From RGIG8700 sp964568815 (GTDB lineage Bacteria > Bacillota > Clostridia > RGIG6154): a DNA stretch of 20,785 nucleotides. Numbering within the stretch: the first letter of the stretch is position 1; the number at the start of each line of letters is the position of its first letter. This document shows positions 7,166 through 13,867 of the stretch, piece by piece. The position numbers were made by a program, and so were the translations under genes. The stretch is taken from NCBI GenBank assembly GCA_964568815.1, contig CAZMRY010000023.1, forward strand, positions 1 through 20,785, in the 5' to 3' direction. The notes under the pieces are model-generated. The model worked only from the letters and a program-made list of their open reading frames with translations. It was not told where the DNA came from and ran no database searches.

Positions 7166-7854
7166 GACGGTTTACCTGCTTTTCGAGGGTATGCCGATGA
7201 TATTTGTCGTAATTTTTTGATTAAAACTATGCAGTGGCTTAAATCAGTGAATGGAATATCCGTCTTTTTTATTTCAATTAATTCTGATGAAAGCTTTTTT
7301 ATTGCCCCTTCTGCATGTTCAACCTCATTTTCTGCATCAGGACCTTTCATTGCAACGAATGTTCCATTGTCCTTCAAAAACGGCAGACAGTATTCTGATA
7401 ATGTTGAAAGATTTGCAACTGCTCTTGATACAGAAAAATCAAATTTTTCACGAAGCTTTTTATCTCTGCCACCGTCTTCTGCCCTTGCATGAATTAAAGT
7501 AACATTTTCAAGACCAAGCTCTTTTATAACCGCATCTAAAAACAAAAGTCTTTTGTTTAATGAGTCTAAAAGATAAAGTTCAATATCAGGCTTTAATATT
7601 TTAAGCACAAGACCGGGAAAACCTGCACCTGTTCCCACATCTATAACCTTGCCTTTTAAATCTACAGCCTTTAAACAGGTTGCACAGTCAAGAAAATGCT
7701 TGATTGCTATTTCTCTTTCTTCAGTTATTGCTGTTAAGTTGATTTTCTCATTCCATTCAACTAAAAGCTCGCCATATCTTGTCAGCATATCAATCTGTTT
7801 TTCACTGACTTCCATATTAAGTTTTTCAAAGCCTTGTTTCAGGATTTCTATCAT
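7147..7854 (-). CDS. rsmG: 16S rRNA (guanine-N7)-methyltransferase RsmG
   Basis: Methylates N7 of G527 (E. coli numbering) of 16S rRNA using S-adenosylmethionine; its loss gives low-level streptomycin resistance in several bacteria. The 235-aa protein carries the SAM-binding motif VGTGAGFPG (73-81), a later SRAVA segment, and the YPRKAGKPSKEPL C-terminus typical of the family. The ATG overlaps the mnmG stop codon in an ATGA arrangement, so the two are translationally coupled. It is the last gene of the rpmH-to-rsmG cluster and ends inside a terminator hairpin. metK, which makes its cofactor, lies further right in the window. Confidence 0.97.
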   Translation of the reverse strand: MIEILKQGFEKLNMEVSEKQIDMLTRYGELLVEWNEKINLTAITEEREIAIKHFLDCATCLKAVDLKGKVIDVGTGAGFPGLVLKILKPDIELYLLDSLNKRLLFLDAVIKELGLENVTLIHARAEDGGRDKKLREKFDFSVSRAVANLSTLSEYCLPFLKDNGTFVAMKGPDAENEVEHAEGAIKKLSSELIEIKKTDIPFTDLSHCIVLIKKLRQISSAYPRKAGKPSKEPLK

Positions 7855-9740
7855 AATTCACCTTTTTTATTTCTTCCATACTGTTCCATATAAACAACGA
7901 GTACCGCAATATCTGCAGGAGAAACACCTGTTATTCTTGATGCCTGTCCTACAGAGATTGGTCTTATGTCGTTTAATTTCTGCCTTGCCTCTAAACGAAG
8001 TCCGTTTATCTGAGTGTAGTCTATATCTTTTGGAAGCTTTTTGTTTTCCATCTTCTTGAAGCTTTCTACCTGTGCAAGCTGTCTTTTAATATAGCCGTCA
8101 TATTTAAGTCTTATTTCAACCTGTTCTTTAATTTTCTTTGAAAGGGTTGGTCTTTCTTTATCTACATCTTTAAGCATCTCATAGTTAAGCTCAGGTCTTT
8201 TTACAAGCTCTGCCATATTTGCACCTGATTTAACTCTTGTTGAGCCTGAATTTTCAAGTATTGTGTTAAGCTTTTCGTCAGGGGAAACCCAGGTTGTTTC
8301 AAGTCTTTCAATTTCAGCCTTTACCATTTCTTCCTCTGCAAGCATTTTTTCATATCTTTCTTTTGGGAGAAGACCTATTTTATAGCCGATTGGCATTAAT
8401 CGTACATCTGCATTGTCCTGTCTTAAAATGAGTCTGTATTCAGAGCGTGATGTCATCATCCTGTATGGCTCTTTTGTGCCTTTTATAACAAGGTCATCAA
8501 TCAAAGTACCTATGTATGATGAGCTTCTTTCTAAAACAAGTTCTTCCTCGCCCTTTATCTTAAGAGCCGCATTCACACCTGCAACAAGTCCCTGACCTGC
8601 CGCCTCTTCATAGCCTGAGCTTCCATTGAACTGACCTGCACCATAAAGACCTTCTATTTCCTTGAATTCAAGAGTAGGTCTTAACTGTGTTGCATCAATA
8701 CAGTCATATTCAATGGCATATGCTGTTCTTGTCATTTCAACATTTTCAAGACCAGGTATGGTTCTTAACATTTTAATCTGAACATCCTCAGGAAGACTTG
8801 AGGACATTCCCTGAACATACATTTCCTCTGTATCAAGTCCCATAGGCTCAATGAAAAGCTGATGTCTTTCCTTGTCCTTAAATCTCATTACCTTGTCTTC
8901 AATAGATGGGCAGTATCTTGGACCAACGCCCTCAATAACACCGCTGTATAAAGGTGAGCGGTGGATATTATCCATAATAACCTTATGAGTTTCAAGATTT
9001 GTATAGGTCATATAACATTTTGCAATATTTTCGCCTGGATTTTCTGTTTCAAATGAGAATGGAACAATATCATCATCTCCGCCCTGCTCTTCCATTTTGC
9101 TGTAGTCAATAGATGACGAAAGAACTCTTGCAGGAGTTCCTGTTTTAAATCTCATAATTTTAATACCCTGCTCTACAAGGCACTTTGTAAGCTCTCTTGC
9201 AGGAAACAGACCATCAGGTCCGCTTTCATAGTTAACATCACCGATAATTATTCTGCCCTTCAAGAATGTACCTGTTGCAATTACAACAGCTTTTACTTCA
9301 TAAACTGCCCCTGTATGGGTTTCAACCGACTTTACTTTCTTATCCTCAAAGCCTATATTAACAACCTCTGCCTGTTTTATGTGCAGATTTTCAGTTGTTT
9401 CCAGAACCTGCTTCATATATGCCTGATACTTTCTTCTGTCGCTCTGCACTCTTAATGAATAAACAGCAGGACCTTTGCCTCTGTTCAACATTTTTGACTG
9501 CAAAAAGGTTGCATCTGCAGCCTTTGCCATTTCACCGCCAAGTGCATCAATTTCACGGACAAGTATGCCCTTTCCTGTTCCGCCAATGCTTGGGTTACAG
9601 GGCATATTTCCGACTGTATCAAGATTTATTGCAAATATAACTGTTTTAAGGCCCATTCTTGCCCCTGCCAAAGCCGCCTCAATTCCTGCGTGCCCTGCAC
9701 CGATAACAGCTATATCGTAACTACCTGCCAGATATGACAT
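7851..9740 (-). CDS. mnmG: tRNA uridine 5-carboxymethylaminomethyl modification enzyme MnmG (GidA)
   Basis: With MnmE, installs the (carboxymethyl)aminomethyl group on C5 of wobble uridine 34 in tRNAs, using FAD, NADH and methylene-tetrahydrofolate. The 629-aa protein starts MSYLAG and has the FAD-binding motif GAGHAG (14-19), the NMPCNPSIGG segment and VGPRYCPSIEDK with the conserved cysteines, and a normal helical C-terminal domain. I chose ATG at 9740 because GGAAGGAG lies just upstream and homology begins there. An in-frame ATG at 9833 would add about 31 residues unlike the family, read through an intergenic repeat. It overlaps rsmG by 4 nt. Confidence 0.97.
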   Translation of the reverse strand: MSYLAGSYDIAVIGAGHAGIEAALAGARMGLKTVIFAINLDTVGNMPCNPSIGGTGKGILVREIDALGGEMAKAADATFLQSKMLNRGKGPAVYSLRVQSDRRKYQAYMKQVLETTENLHIKQAEVVNIGFEDKKVKSVETHTGAVYEVKAVVIATGTFLKGRIIIGDVNYESGPDGLFPARELTKCLVEQGIKIMRFKTGTPARVLSSSIDYSKMEEQGGDDDIVPFSFETENPGENIAKCYMTYTNLETHKVIMDNIHRSPLYSGVIEGVGPRYCPSIEDKVMRFKDKERHQLFIEPMGLDTEEMYVQGMSSSLPEDVQIKMLRTIPGLENVEMTRTAYAIEYDCIDATQLRPTLEFKEIEGLYGAGQFNGSSGYEEAAGQGLVAGVNAALKIKGEEELVLERSSSYIGTLIDDLVIKGTKEPYRMMTSRSEYRLILRQDNADVRLMPIGYKIGLLPKERYEKMLAEEEMVKAEIERLETTWVSPDEKLNTILENSGSTRVKSGANMAELVKRPELNYEMLKDVDKERPTLSKKIKEQVEIRLKYDGYIKRQLAQVESFKKMENKKLPKDIDYTQINGLRLEARQKLNDIRPISVGQASRITGVSPADIAVLVVYMEQYGRNKKGEL

Positions 9741-9763
9741 TTTTCTCTCCTTCCAAGTCTGAA

Positions 9764-9837
9764 TAAAATTACTCACCTTGCACTGTTTTGCTCCTTTGTG
9801 TACACAAAGTACACGACAGTCACAAATCAGCACAATC
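9764..9837 (-). repeat. Diverged single copy of the 97-bp repeat family, between mnmE and mnmG
   Basis: The minus strand here shares an exact 16-mer, GTGTACTTTGTGTACA (plus 9799-9814), with each unit of the tandem array at 16327-16621. It also shares flanking similarity on both sides, including TTGTGCT before it and GGAGC...AGTGCAA after it. It contains a perfect 16-bp palindrome at 9794-9809. It fills most of the 117-bp gap inside an otherwise tight gene cluster. A weak role as an RNA hairpin between the two cistrons is possible. Confidence 0.6.
9794..9809. repeat. Perfect 16-bp palindrome CTTTGTGTACACAAAG
   Basis: The sequence equals its own reverse complement. It lies 54 nt upstream of the mnmG start and inside the repeat relative. 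It could be a dimeric-regulator site or part of a hairpin end of the repeat; the sequence does not decide. Confidence 0.7.
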
Positions 9838-9857
9838 TAAGTAATTTTCTTTCAGCC

Positions 9858-11198
9858 TTATTTCCCAAGACAGAAGTTATGGAATATTCTGTCCACTATT
9901 TCCTGTGATACGGTCATACCTATAATTTCTCCGAAAGCTTCGATTGCAAGCTGAAGGTCTACGGATATAATATCCTGAGGCATTCCCATACTAAGCGAAT
10001 TAAGTGCATTATCAAGATTTGTTTTGCACTTAATAAGACATTCAACATGTCTTTCGTTTGTAATAACATTTGTGTTTGAATTAACAAAGCTGTCTTCTAT
10101 TTTCTTTTCCATTTCAAACATAAGGTCTTCAATACCTTTGATTTCCTTTGCTGAAATTTCAATACCTTCAAGGTCAATAACCTTACCCTTGTCAGTTTTG
10201 TTTATAATTACAAGATGAGGCTTACTCTTTATGAATTCAAGTACTTTTTTGTCCTCTTCTTCAAGAGGTGTACTGCCGTCAAAAACAGCCAAAATTAAAT
10301 CTGCATCTTCGGCAGCCTTAAGGCTTCTTTCAACACCGATTGCCTCAACTCTGTCTTGTGTTTCTCTTATACCTGCGGTATCCATTATTTTAATTGCAAT
10401 ACCGTTTATATTTACATATTCTTCAACAATATCTCTTGTTGTTCCTGCAATGTCGGTAACTATAGCTTTTTCTGTTCCCGAAAGTGCATTCAAAAGAGAG
10501 GATTTTCCTACATTTGGTTTTCCTATTACTGCAACAGGTAGTCCGTTTTTAAGAATTTTTCCGTAGTCAGCAGTTTTAATCAAAAGCTCTGTTTCTTTTA
10601 TAACATATTCAAGCCTTTCTAAGGCTTCTTCGTCCGAAAGGTCTGTTAAATCCTCTTCCGGGAAATCTATAAGTGCCTGAATGTGTGCAGACAAATTAAG
10701 AAGAGTGTCTCTAAGCTCATTAATCTTTTTGGAGAGTCTGCCCTCCATCTGGAATACGGCATTTGTTGCGCCCTTGTCCGATACAGCATTGATTAAATCA
10801 ATAACACCCTCGGTTTGCGAAAGGTCCATTTTGCCGTTTAAGAATGCACGCTTACTGAATTCGCCCTTCTCAGCCATTTCAGCACCTGCATCGAGAGCAC
10901 ATCTTAAAACTTTCTTTGCAATTAAAATACCGCCGTGACAGGATATTTCAACAGTATCCTCTCCTGTATAGGAATGAGGACCTTTAAAAACTGTCGTTAA
11001 AACCTCATCAACTGTTTTTCCGTCTTTGTCTTTAATTTTACCGTACACTACTGTATTTGCGGGAATATCAGAAAGGCATTTTGCTTTCTGACAAACAAAA
11101 AATCTATCAGTTATACAAAATGCCTCATCTCCGCTTATTCTTATAACAGCAATGCCTCCACTGCCAAATGGTGTGGAAATTGCAGCTATTGTACTCAC
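9858..11198 (-). CDS. mnmE: tRNA modification GTPase MnmE (TrmE)
   Basis: GTPase partner of MnmG in wobble-uridine modification. The 446-aa protein has the N-terminal tetrahydrofolate-binding domain (1 to about 120). A helical domain is interrupted by the G domain with GKPNVGKS (226-233), GTTRDI (252-257), DTAG (273-276) and NKTD (333-336). It ends in FCLGK with the conserved cysteine. Translation begins at GTG (11196-11198), seven nt after GGAG; an ATG four nt further upstream is out of frame. The jag stop is 11 nt upstream. The gap to mnmG holds a repeat relative. Confidence 0.97.
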   Translation of the reverse strand: MSTIAAISTPFGSGGIAVIRISGDEAFCITDRFFVCQKAKCLSDIPANTVVYGKIKDKDGKTVDEVLTTVFKGPHSYTGEDTVEISCHGGILIAKKVLRCALDAGAEMAEKGEFSKRAFLNGKMDLSQTEGVIDLINAVSDKGATNAVFQMEGRLSKKINELRDTLLNLSAHIQALIDFPEEDLTDLSDEEALERLEYVIKETELLIKTADYGKILKNGLPVAVIGKPNVGKSSLLNALSGTEKAIVTDIAGTTRDIVEEYVNINGIAIKIMDTAGIRETQDRVEAIGVERSLKAAEDADLILAVFDGSTPLEEEDKKVLEFIKSKPHLVIINKTDKGKVIDLEGIEISAKEIKGIEDLMFEMEKKIEDSFVNSNTNVITNERHVECLIKCKTNLDNALNSLSMGMPQDIISVDLQLAIEAFGEIIGMTVSQEIVDRIFHNFCLGK

Positions 11199-11209
11199 GC
11201 ATATTCTCC

Positions 11210-11926
11210 TTATCTGTCTTTTGCGAGGCTTACAACTATTCTTCTTGATGGTTCTTCGCCGATACTGTATGTTGTAAGCTTTTCATTGCCCTGAAGTCTT
11301 GAATGAATAACTCTTCTTTCAAAAGCATTCATTGGCTCTAAAGTAAGGTTTCTCTTATTCTTAAGAACTTTTTCTGCTACCTTGTCTGCAAGCTTTTCAA
11401 GAGCTATTGTTCTTTTTTCTCTGTAGTTTTCGGAGTCAAGGTTAATTCTGATGTACTCTTCCTTGTCCTTGTTAACAACAAGGCTTGTTAAATACTGAAG
11501 TGCATCAAGTGTTTCGCCTCTTTTACCGATAACTCTTCCCATATTTTCACCTGAAACAACAATTTCAAGTGAATCAACTGTCTGAGTAAATTCAAGCTCA
11601 GCTTCAATTCCCATCTGTGAAAGAGTGCTTTCTAAAAATTCTCTTGCGATTTTTTCGCCTTCTGTTTTGTCCTGAGCGATTGCTCTTTCTTTTTTCTTAG
11701 GCTTTTCTTCTTTCTTTTCTACAGGCTTTGGAGCTTCGATGATTTCTTCTTCGTCGCCCTCAATCCATGCGGCAATCTTACATGGCTTTGTTATAATACC
11801 GAAAAAACCCGAAGTAGCATTTTCGATTACTTCAATCATAATCTCGTCTACATCTGCACCAAGCTGTGCAGCGGCATTTTTTCTTGCCTCTTCAATACTT
11901 TTGCCTGTTACTAAAATTTTGTTCAC
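11210..11926 (-). CDS. jag: RNA-binding protein Jag/KhpB (SpoIIIJ-associated)
   Basis: Jag-N/KH/R3H protein; relatives bind RNA together with KhpA and affect cell elongation and division. The 238-aa protein has a Jag-N domain (about 1-52), a charged Lys/Glu/Pro-rich linker (57-85), a KH domain with GRVIGKRGETL (130-140), and a C-terminal R3H domain with ERRVIHSRL (203-211). It starts with GTG, preceded by AAAGGAG about ten nt away. It lies directly after yidC, the usual Firmicutes arrangement with the YidC-type insertase. Confidence 0.95.
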   Translation of the reverse strand: MNKILVTGKSIEEARKNAAAQLGADVDEIMIEVIENATSGFFGIITKPCKIAAWIEGDEEEIIEAPKPVEKKEEKPKKKERAIAQDKTEGEKIAREFLESTLSQMGIEAELEFTQTVDSLEIVVSGENMGRVIGKRGETLDALQYLTSLVVNKDKEEYIRINLDSENYREKRTIALEKLADKVAEKVLKNKRNLTLEPMNAFERRVIHSRLQGNEKLTTYSIGEEPSRRIVVSLAKDR

Positions 11927-11946
11927 TGTATATATACTCCTTTCAC

Positions 11947-12798
11947 TTAAGAAATAGTCTCTTCTTCTTTCTTAAGCATAATTTTTGTCACAACTATCTG
12001 CTGAACTATCTGAACAACATTACTCATTACCCAGTAAAGCCCAACGCCTGTAGGCATAATAAAGCAGAAATATCCGCTCATTAAAGGCATCATTAAGTTC
12101 ATAGTTTTCATTTGTTCTGTTGCCTGGTCATTACCTGAAAGCTTTGTTGTTATTTTACCTGAAAGGTATGCAGTTACCGCAGATAAAATAGGAATAAGCC
12201 ATAAAACTGATGGCTGTGAAAGCTGAGGTGTTAATGATAAATCAAGTCCGAAAAAGTCAAAATTGATTGTAGAAAGTGTTACTCCTACCTTTTCTTCAAC
12301 AAACGCAAGATTATCTGCCATCGCACTTGCAACTGTTATCTGATTTTGTTTTGTTGCATAGTTTGCAACCTGTTCTGTTATAAATGAGCCTTCTTTTAAT
12401 ACATCAGCAATCTTCTGTATAAGGTCTGTTCCCATATGAAGGATATACTGCATAGGTCTTGTAACAACCTGATAAAGACCAAAGATAATAGGAAACTGAA
12501 TTAAAAGTGGCAGACATCCCCCAGCAGGGTTGATATCATACTTTTTGTAAAGCTTCATTGTTTCCTGACTGAGTCTCTGCTGGTCATTTGCATACTTTTT
12601 CTGTATTTTCTGAAGCTCAGGCTGGATTTTTTTCATCTGTACTGTAGATTTCTGTTGCTTTATAACAAGCGGCAACATAATAAGCTTTACAACTATTGTA
12701 AATAAAATAATTGCAAGGCCGTAATTTTTCACAATGTCATATACAAATCTGATAATATAACCAAGCGGTGTTGTTATCAGTAACGAAAATACATTCAT
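11947..12798 (-). CDS. yidC: Membrane protein insertase YidC/Oxa1 family
   Basis: Inserts and folds membrane proteins, alone or with SecYEG. The 283-aa protein lacks the large periplasmic domain of Gram-negative YidC. It has a hydrophobic N-terminus, a first core segment (about 25-47), a charged cytoplasmic hairpin (48-92), the GGCLPLLIQFPI segment (93-104), and three more C-terminal hydrophobic stretches. The position usually held by the conserved hydrophilic-groove arginine is Lys38 (FTIVVKLIMLPL), a conservative change. No lipobox is seen. ATG overlaps the yidD stop (ATGA), with GGAGG inside the end of yidD. Confidence 0.95.
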   Translation of the reverse strand: MNVFSLLITTPLGYIIRFVYDIVKNYGLAIILFTIVVKLIMLPLVIKQQKSTVQMKKIQPELQKIQKKYANDQQRLSQETMKLYKKYDINPAGGCLPLLIQFPIIFGLYQVVTRPMQYILHMGTDLIQKIADVLKEGSFITEQVANYATKQNQITVASAMADNLAFVEEKVGVTLSTINFDFFGLDLSLTPQLSQPSVLWLIPILSAVTAYLSGKITTKLSGNDQATEQMKTMNLMMPLMSGYFCFIMPTGVGLYWVMSNVVQIVQQIVVTKIMLKKEEETIS

Positions 12799-13028
12799 CT
12801 TTTTCCTCCTTGAATTTCCTGGGGCACAGGATCAAATCCGCCTTTATTCCACGGATGACACCTTAAAATTCTTTTAACTGCAAGCTTTCCACCCTTTAAT
12901 GTGCCATGCTTTTCTATTGCCTCAAGGGCATAAGCTGAACAGGTGGGATAAAACCTGCAACAAGGTTTCTTTAACGGTGATATTATTTTTCTGTAACCCT
13001 TAATCAAAAAAATTAATATTTGTTTCAT
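12795..13028 (-). CDS. yidD: Membrane protein insertion efficiency factor YidD
   Basis: Small membrane-associated protein that aids YidC-dependent insertion. The 77-aa protein shows the whole family pattern: an amphipathic N-terminus, then CCRFYPTCSAYALEAI (23-38), RCHPW and GGFDPVP. Its ATG follows the rnpA stop with no gap and no good ribosome binding site, which suggests translational coupling to rnpA. Its end overlaps yidC by 4 nt and carries the yidC ribosome binding site. Confidence 0.97.
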   Translation of the reverse strand: MKQILIFLIKGYRKIISPLKKPCCRFYPTCSAYALEAIEKHGTLKGGKLAVKRILRCHPWNKGGFDPVPQEIQGGKR

Positions 13029-13349
13029 TTATATCAGTTCTGCTTTTAAAAGAAGTTCATAAAGGCACTCATTTATCTGTTTAAAGTCTGCATCCTTAGC
13101 ACAGGTTCTTGCAACAATTACAAAGTTGCAGTTTTTCCTGAGATTTTTTTCATAACCTCTGAAGCTTTCTTTAATTCTTCGTCTTACTTTGTTTCTGACA
13201 ACTGCCTTGCCGATTTTCTTGCGGACAGTATAGCCAATAAGCCCCTCCTCTTTTGTGGGGAGATAATAAAGAACGAGCTGTTTTCCAACAACTTTTTTCC
13301 CTTTATAATAAAGTCTTTTAAAAAGCTTGTTTTCTTTAATAGTTTTCAT
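13029..13349 (-). CDS. rnpA: Ribonuclease P protein component
   Basis: Protein subunit of RNase P, which trims the 5' leader of tRNA precursors. The recognisable protein starts MKTIKENKLF and is 106 aa. It has the basic RNR-type motif GKAVVRNKVRRRIKESFR near the middle. ATG at 13349 fits the family N-terminus, with only a weak GGTG six nt upstream. An ATG at 13361 adds four residues. Longer in-frame extension would run through a terminator-like hairpin and is unlikely. It lies between rpmH and yidD, as is usual. Confidence 0.93.
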   Translation of the reverse strand: MKTIKENKLFKRLYYKGKKVVGKQLVLYYLPTKEEGLIGYTVRKKIGKAVVRNKVRRRIKESFRGYEKNLRKNCNFVIVARTCAKDADFKQINECLYELLLKAELI

Positions 13350-13363
13350 AGCTTGCACCATAC

Positions 13364-13391
13364 ACAAAAAGCGTGCCTCTTCGGAACACGC
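13364..13391 (-). terminator. Terminator-like hairpin immediately before rnpA (possible attenuator)
   Basis: On the minus strand GCGTG and CACGC (13387-13391 and 13371-13375) pair around a GAAGA loop, extended by CC/GG with a two-nt bulge. Five T follow (13366-13370). The T run ends only about 5-17 nt before the two candidate rnpA ATGs. It is the second such hairpin after rpmH, so it could tune the large difference in demand between L34 and RNase P protein. Confidence 0.55.
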
Positions 13392-13436
13392 TCTCAAAGG
13401 CTTTTGCCCTTATTTTAATTTCTAAAAGCTATGTTT

Positions 13437-13460
13437 AAAAAGGCAGAGCCAAACTCTGCC
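13437..13460 (-). terminator. Rho-independent terminator after rpmH
   Basis: A 7-bp perfect stem GGCAGAG/CTCTGCC (13442-13448 and 13454-13460) with a 5-nt loop is followed on the minus strand by five T (13437-13441). It lies 17 nt past the rpmH stop. Partial readthrough would supply rnpA unless a separate weak promoter does. Confidence 0.88.
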
Positions 13461-13477
13461 CTTTAAAACCAATCAGA

Positions 13478-13612
13478 TTATGCTGATAACTTAGCTCTTC
13501 CCTTAGCTCTGCGTCTTGCAAGTACCTTTCTGCCGTTTGCAGTAGCCATTCTTTTTCTGAAGCCATGTTCCTTAGCTCTGTGTCTTTTCTTAGGCTGATA
13601 TGTTCTTAACAT
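13478..13612 (-). CDS. rpmH: 50S ribosomal protein L34
   Basis: Smallest large-subunit ribosomal protein. Translation of the minus strand gives 44 aa beginning MLRTYQPKKRHRAKEHGF and ending in an Arg/Lys-rich tail with GRKVLARRRAKGR; length and sequence match the family exactly. AGGAGGTG sits 8 nt before the ATG. It is first in the rnpA-yidD-yidC cluster and is followed by a strong terminator. In many Firmicutes it lies next to dnaA and the origin, but here a GH94 gene is its upstream neighbour. Confidence 0.98.
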   Translation of the reverse strand: MLRTYQPKKRHRAKEHGFRKRMATANGRKVLARRRAKGRAKLSA

Positions 13613-13713
13613 CTTGAATACACCTCCTGTTGTTTTCGTATGTAATCAATTAATTTTAATCAAAATTCAGGTTGATATCATAAAAACCGCACATTTTTTC
13701 ATGATACTTTGAT

Positions 13714-13742
13714 ATGATACCACATTATTTTTAAAAAGTCAA
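13714..13742 (-). promoter_or_regulatory. Promoter of rpmH
   Basis: On the minus strand TTGACT (13737-13742) and TATCAT (13714-13719) are separated by 17 nt. The leader to the rpmH start is about 95 nt. Apart from this promoter the 13613-13751 stretch shows no gene, and no DnaA box (TTATCCACA) is visible. Confidence 0.75.
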
Positions 13743-13751
13743 CACTTTTTT

Positions 13752-13867
13752 AGTGAGAAGTGAGAAGTTAGGAGTGAGAAGTTGTTAAATTTGCAACTTT
13801 CAACTCTGTTTTGCCATATTCACCTGGCTGTTACAACTCATAACTTCTAACTCATAACTCCTAACTA
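13752..13867. repeat. Inverted array of heptanucleotide repeats
   Basis: Four heptamers of the TGAGAAG/TTAGGAG type run from 13754 to 13781. Four complementary heptamers (CTCATAA, CTTCTAA, CTCATAA, CTCCTAA) run from 13837 to 13864. Each array has a TTG/CAA at its inner edge, with a 49-nt AT-rich spacer (13785-13833). The two arms can pair imperfectly over about 30 nt. The right arm abuts the GH94 stop codon. It is non-coding and resembles short tandemly repeated repetitive sequences described in other bacteria. Confidence 0.75.

Noticed and set aside
9741..9833. N-terminal extension of MnmG from an upstream ATG
   Set aside because: The added residues do not resemble MnmG, are read through an intergenic repeat, and the ATG at 9740 has the strong ribosome binding site.
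13350..13397. Longer rnpA starting at 13397
   Set aside because: The extra residues are encoded by a terminator-like hairpin and do not fit the family N-terminus.
13613..13751. Replication origin next to rpmH
   Set aside because: No DnaA boxes or AT-rich unwinding cluster beyond the promoter were seen, and dnaA is absent.
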